This document shows, in pieces, positions 58,886-64,000 of a DNA stretch of 64,000 bases. Under the pieces are notes generated by a model. That model was not told the origin of the DNA and did not search any database. It saw nothing but the letters and a program-made list of their open reading frames with translations. Location of the stretch: assembly GCA_949316495.1 (NCBI GenBank), contig OX439004.1:15040536-15104535 (forward strand), in the 5' to 3' direction. The stretch is from Amphiduros pacificus (taxonomy: Eukaryota; Annelida; Polychaeta; Phyllodocida; Hesionidae). Each line of letters starts with the position of its first letter. The stretch's first letter is position 1. The position numbers and the translations under genes are program-made.

Positions 58886-59689
58886 TTTATATATACTATC
58901 CAACGATGGGTGAAGACTTGTAATTTTGAACCTGGTCAAGAACTTGTTTCAAAATTTTTCCAGGAATAATCCTCCACTAGATATAGCATAATCCAACAAA
59001 TATTCGTCGCTTGAGATGTATAAAGGCAAGGATTGATGTGTTTTGGGGAATTTTTATTTCCTAGAAATCAGAGCTCCTAGAAAAAGCATCCATTCCTCCC
59101 GTGCGTGCGCACCATCCTCCTCCATTTAAGAATAACTCCTACACAAAGGTATTGAAGGTTTTGCTCATCTAATGGCATCAGTTTGAGCAACATCTCATTG
59201 TGTAGAAACATTTAGCAACATTCTATTATTCTCAGCTCCCGTCTTATTATATACCCTTGATGTCTTACAATAATGTAAAACTCATTAATTATAAAGATAT
59301 ACATTTCTTTCAGTACATTTTGTAAGACCCGCCATCAGGCACAAGTGAAGCAGGTGAAATAACATATCAAAATTCTTATTTAAATCGTTAAACTTTAAAT
59401 ATGTTTCTTCGATGATGTTATTTTCTCACAATTCACGAGAACAATAAATACTGAGATTTAGAGGATCATTTGAGCACTTTCATTAAATGTGAATCACCAT
59501 AGAGTCCAAGGCAGCTTCCTTCACCAATATCCTTGGAGCCGGAGGAATACACCATAAGTTAGTCAAAATTGGATGTGCGAAGGAAATGTATTTTTAAAAA
59601 TTGCTGCAACCCTTGAAAAATATGGAATACTAATATTGAGAGAATTTATTCTGAAATGCGATTACTGTATGAACTCATTTTCCTTCCTC
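58886..59689. other. No feature seen
   Basis: AT-rich and non-coding. Confidence 0.45.
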
Positions 59690-59850
59690 CTCGAAAAAGT
59701 AAAGTAAAGTAAAGCTGACATTTATATACCGCTGATACCAGACAATGTCTGCTCATAGCGGTTGATAGTAACTGGCCAGGATTCGAACCTAGAACCCCTG
59801 GATCTCAAGGCGAATACTCTACCAATTGAGCTATTTCGGCCGAAAAAAGA
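59690..59850 (-). mobile_element. tRNA-derived SINE, family B
   Basis: On the minus strand a tRNA-like head starts GGCCGAAATAGCTCAATTGG and has a perfect B box (GGTTCGAATCC). The body GCTATGAGCAGACATTGTC and the tail ATATAAATGTCAGC plus TTTAC repeats follow. The tail resembles that of the CR1/L2-like LINE at 37060, hinting at which machinery moved it. The head does not fold as a complete functional tRNA gene with its tail attached, so SINE is preferred. Confidence 0.75.
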
Positions 59851-60262
59851 TCCTTGCACCAGAACCAAGCTGGGAGATCTGTCAGCCTGAACACTGCACT
59901 CACATGTTCTTTCCTTGTCAAATATGTTCAATGGTCTGTACATAAAAGATTTTCTTGTGACATTGTAAAACGTATTCTGAAAAGTAATTAAATAAAACAT
60001 GAAATTAATCTAATTTTGTTCTATTGATGTATAAGATTGTTTGACATCATTTAAGATTAAACCACTGAAGTACTCCGAATCGTACCACAAAGGTATAGAA
60101 TTAAATTATGATTTGAGCTTGTGCTGAATAAATCATGATATTTGTTTCTGGCCATTTTGTATGGTATTGGCCGAGGTCCAATAATAAGAGTGACGTTACA
60201 ATTTCTGTCACAAAATCAAAATGATTGTCACCATTCTCTATGTGCATTAGATAGAGCAAAGG

Positions 60263-60440
60263 GTGGGGGAGGGGGAGCTAGGACGGAGGAAAATAATTTT
60301 GCCGAACTTTTTTTTCGTAAATCGGCCATTTTCAATATTTTCGTCCATATAATCGGCATTACAATAATAACATAATTACATATAATCGGCATGGTCTCAC
60401 CGATACATATTCTTTTATTTTCCTCCACCCCCTCCCCCAC
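60263..60440. mobile_element. 178-bp MITE with G-rich TIR
   Basis: Left GTGGGGGAGGGGGAGC...GGAGGAAAATAA and right TTATTTTCCTCCACCCCCTC...CCCAC are inverted; the left arm has an extra 7 bp. Two ATAATCGGCAT words lie inside. No target duplication seen. Confidence 0.65.
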
Positions 60441-60904
60441 GAATGAATAATGGTCCGCCATCCCTAATTAGACATGTATGAAACCAACCTGAATCTCTTG
60501 CCAGATAATAAAATAATTTCAATAAAATATTAAACTGAAATGTATGTCATGATCAATTCAATCAGCAACGAAGCCCACAGTAGTATAGTATGAACATTTT
60601 GCCCATATTTACCAGGTTTGCTATCTTTGGATTTGTACCAACAGTTGCTAGCAAAGAGGACATGTTAAACAAAGAAAAACATCATTCCATGGAACAAACA
60701 GATTGCAACTCTTCAAGGTCGACTTACACGTGAAGTACATTTCTAAGAGTGCCACACTGACAATCGTATGGCTTCTGCTTGATGGCAGGACAACACTGGG
60801 TGGTTATAAAAAGGCAGCTTGTAAGATGAGCACTGCCTGTCCTACGCTACAAAGGCAACAATATACATCACACACCAATGACAACTATCACACCAGCATC
60901 AGGC

Positions 60905-62110
60905 CACTCAAACAGCAAACCACGCTAACCTAATGACATACCAAACAACATGACACACCTATGACATACCAGACAACATGACACACCTATGACATACCAA
61001 ACATCATGACACACCTATGACATACCAGACAACATGACACACCAATGACATACAAGACAACATGACACACCAATGACATACCAGAGAGCATGACACATCA
61101 ATGACACACCAGACAACATGACACACCAATGACACACCAGACAACATGACACACCAATGACACACCAGACAACATGACACACCTATGACATACCAGACAA
61201 CATGACACACCAATGACATACCAGACAACATGACACACCAATGACATACCAGACAGCATGACACATCAATGACACACCAGACAACATGACACACCAATGA
61301 CTCACCAGAAAACATGACACACCTATGACATACCAGACAACATGACACACCACTGACATACCAGACAACATGACACTCCAATGACACACCAGACGTCATG
61401 GCACATCAATGACACACCAGACATCATGACACACCAATGACACACAAGCCAACATGACGCATCAATGACACACCAGACATCATGACACACCAATGACATA
61501 CCAGACAACATGACACACAAATGACACACAAGCCAACATGACACATCAATGACATACCAGACAACATCACACAGCAATGACATACTAGACAACATGACAC
61601 ACCAATGACACACAAGCCAACATGACACATCAATGACACACCAGACATCATGACACACCAATGACATACCTGACAACATGACACACCAATGACACACAAG
61701 CCAACATTACACATCAATGACACACCAGACATCATGACACACCAATGACATACCAGACAACATGATACACTAATGACATACCAGCAAACATGACACATCA
61801 ATGACACACAAACCAATATGACACATCAATGACACACCAGACATCATGACACACCAATGACATATCGGACAACATGACACACCAATGACATATCGGACAA
61901 CATGACACACCAATGACACACCAGACATCATGACACACCAATGACATACCGGACAACATGACACACCAATGACACACAAGCCAACATGACACATCAATGA
62001 CACATCAGACATCATGACACACCAATGACATACCAGACAACATGATACACTAATGACATACCAGCAAACATGACACACCAATGGCACACAAACCAACATG
62101 AGACATCAAT
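60905..62110. repeat. Minisatellite, 28-bp unit
   Basis: About 42 copies of GACAACATGACACACCAATG then ACATACCA, with variants (ATCATG, ACACACAAGCC). Higher-order blocks of about 140-170 bp recur at 61430-61760. The Cys/Val/His minus-strand frames follow the repeat and are not a gene. Confidence 0.96.
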
Positions 62111-62630
62111 AACACAAAAGCCAGCATGACACCTTAATGATACACAGGGCCAACAACTGCATGACACATCAGTGACACACCAGGCTCCAACGACAACGTA
62201 GCATGAGCCACAGGTTGCACATCAGCCTTAGGCTCCATCAACAATATGATCATATGGGTCATAAATTACACAAACATCATGACACGGCAGCCTTAGGCCC
62301 CAATAACAACATGACAAACAGGCCACAGTTGACACAAACATTATGACACATCAGCCCAAGGCTCTAACAACAATATGACGAGCCAGCTTGAGGTCAAACA
62401 AACACTATGACACACCACAGTCAGGTATATGAACCTAACCCCTCCATCTCCAACTCAATTCATAATATTCCAAGCCGTACCTTAAACTTGGTCAAGGTTT
62501 CCACATATACTGATATATAAAATGGTTTGCCAACACTAAAAACTTGGTAGATCCTCCTTTATTTGATTAGTTGTTAATTTCCTTTCTGTCTGGAATAGTG
62601 TAGTAACAGAGGAGGCTTGTGTGGGTTAAG

Positions 62631-62899
62631 GCCACGAGTCATGGCTAGAGCGCAAGTTCATTAGCGCCAGTTCTTCTACGATGACCCAAAGGTTGTGGGT
62701 TCGAATCTCGGCCATGCTGAGATTGTATTCATGATACATTTGCTCATATGAGCTAAATGTCTTGGTAAATCTGTGACTGGATAGGTTGTTATGTCAAGGA
62801 CCTTTAGCAATTTAGTGATGCAGCACTATATTTGTTACAAGTAGGTCTCATCGTGAAATAACTGAAAATAATGTTGAGAGTGAAAACAAACCAAACCAC
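62631..62899 (+). mobile_element. tRNA-derived SINE, family A, copy 3
   Basis: Forward copy: head GGCTAGAGCGCAAG, B box GGTTCGAATCTC, body TATGTCAAGGACCTTTAGC, GCAGCACTATATTTGTTAC and AAGTAGGTCTCATC, then an ACAAACCAAACC tail. More diverged in the head than copy 1. Confidence 0.85.
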
Positions 62900-64000
62900 A
62901 AATTAACAAACTGGGCTGAAATATAAAAATTGGGTATGCATAACGTAACAATTGCCCTCCATTACAGGATTTCCCTTTCATATCAGTTCCCACTGAAAAC
63001 GTGTGTCAAGATTGGAGGCAAGTCAGGACTATTTCTAAAAATCAGGCAGTGGCAATTAATACAGATTCCATTCTGTGCTGTCAGTTGTACTGATCAGAAA
63101 CCTGATCACAGGCTATGACCTGATATTGGTTAATTATAATTGGATAATATTTTGGTCTGCAAGATGACTATGATTCAGAGAATTGCAAATTTCAAAAGAG
63201 ATCGAATATTGGGCAGTGATGGCAGAGGGAGCCAAAAGTAAGCACTAATACTAACGATGCTATGCAGACTAAGTACTGGTGTTCATGCGTGACATGCCAC
63301 CATGATGTCATATTCCGATAAGATCCTGTATGCATGTCAAAAGAAAAAGGAAGACATACACATGAGAATGGGAGAGCTTCCCTGGAATTTAATTTAATTG
63401 TTGACATAAATTTGAAGGATATATACAAGTCTGGGATAGAATGGTTTGTCACGAAATATTCTAATTTGATTTTGTTTCAGACAATAAGATGTGTCAGATC
63501 CCTTAGTATATGCAGCATTATTCTATGAAGTGATACATGCAAAACGTATCTGCAAAACCAAGCGATATGAATATAGGCTTGATCTCAGATATGTCTCTAT
63601 CTGTAGTATTACTGTATAAAAGCTGAGGGCATGATTTGAATTTAGGATAATTAGGTATACACACCTAGGGTGCGATATCACTTGCTTCACTGACTTCCTT
63701 TGTTGTCTTGGTTTCTTTTTTTTCAGTGCAAGTCCAGTTCAAACGAAATATACATTGTATGTCTGGACATTACATAATTCTGTTACCCCTTCAATCTATT
63801 ATAGTACCATGATGATCTTATAAACTTACCTCATGAGGAATCAACCAAAAAATGGTGTTTCAGATTTGTGAAATATTGAAATATTTAATATTTATTGACG
63901 TCCTATCATATTTTTGCCTATATTTTGATACCATTTTATTAATGATAATTTTATGTAAATTTGCATGTATTGTCAATTTTGTCAATATCACAACACCCTT
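62900..64000. other. No feature seen
   Basis: Non-coding to the end of the window; the open frames are short and unrecognised. Confidence 0.45.

Noticed and set aside
61004-62099. Cys/Val/His-rich minus-strand open frames of up to 131 codons
   Set aside because: They follow the 28-bp minisatellite in several frames and have no independent support.

Overview
This is a stretch of animal nuclear DNA: AT-rich, intron-bearing and packed with repeats. Its only recognisable host gene is a split ZSWIM2 orthologue. The repeats include tRNA-derived SINEs, a CR1/L2-like LINE, a DIRS-like fragment, a chromodomain Ty3/gypsy fossil with an env-like part, a PIF/Harbinger transposase, many non-autonomous DNA transposons and long minisatellites. 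Together these suggest a marine invertebrate, most likely a mollusc. The organism is inferred, not shown.

Layout. 1-17.9 kb has no gene. It holds short dispersed repeats and several terminal-inverted-repeat (TIR) elements: 3414-5914 with a repeated GTAACGGAGGGACA motif; 7547-7999 with a TA target duplication, sitting in a 20-bp tandem array; 10234-11003 with an 8-bp duplication; 12106-14202 with about five 330-360 bp tandem units; and 15635-16255, hAT-like. 17967-28000 (+) carries ten well-supported ZSWIM2 exons coding for SWIM, RING, ZZ and a second RING domain, followed by a Ser/Thr/Pro/Arg-rich tail. Introns contain TIR elements at 20275-21522, 23353-24398 and 25489-26157. Intron 10 holds a 6.1-kb minisatellite of 37-bp units (28046-34113). 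Two less certain 3' exons lie at 35909-36061 and 40583-40819, separated by a LINE piece, a DIRS-like fossil and a 30-bp minisatellite.

42-58 kb is a nest of repeats. Two arrays of a ~177-bp unit lie in opposite orientation (43695-44562 and 56570-57990). They enclose a solo LTR with a 4-bp target duplication, a ~185-bp satellite that abuts a truncated gypsy element, a long inverted repeat (53558-54518), and an intron-containing Harbinger transposase pseudogene that is itself interrupted. 58-64 kb holds AT tracts, hairpin MITEs, two SINEs and a 28-bp minisatellite.

Most of the DNA outside the exons is best read as layers of insertions, several of which can be ordered in time from nested target sites. 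The most unusual feature is a group of TIR elements that enclose tandem arrays. Two of these (12.1-14.2 and 20.3-21.5 kb), plus partial copies at 34.7-37.9 kb, are dense in nuclear-receptor half-sites (TGACCT/TGACCTTGA), including perfect DR1 sites.
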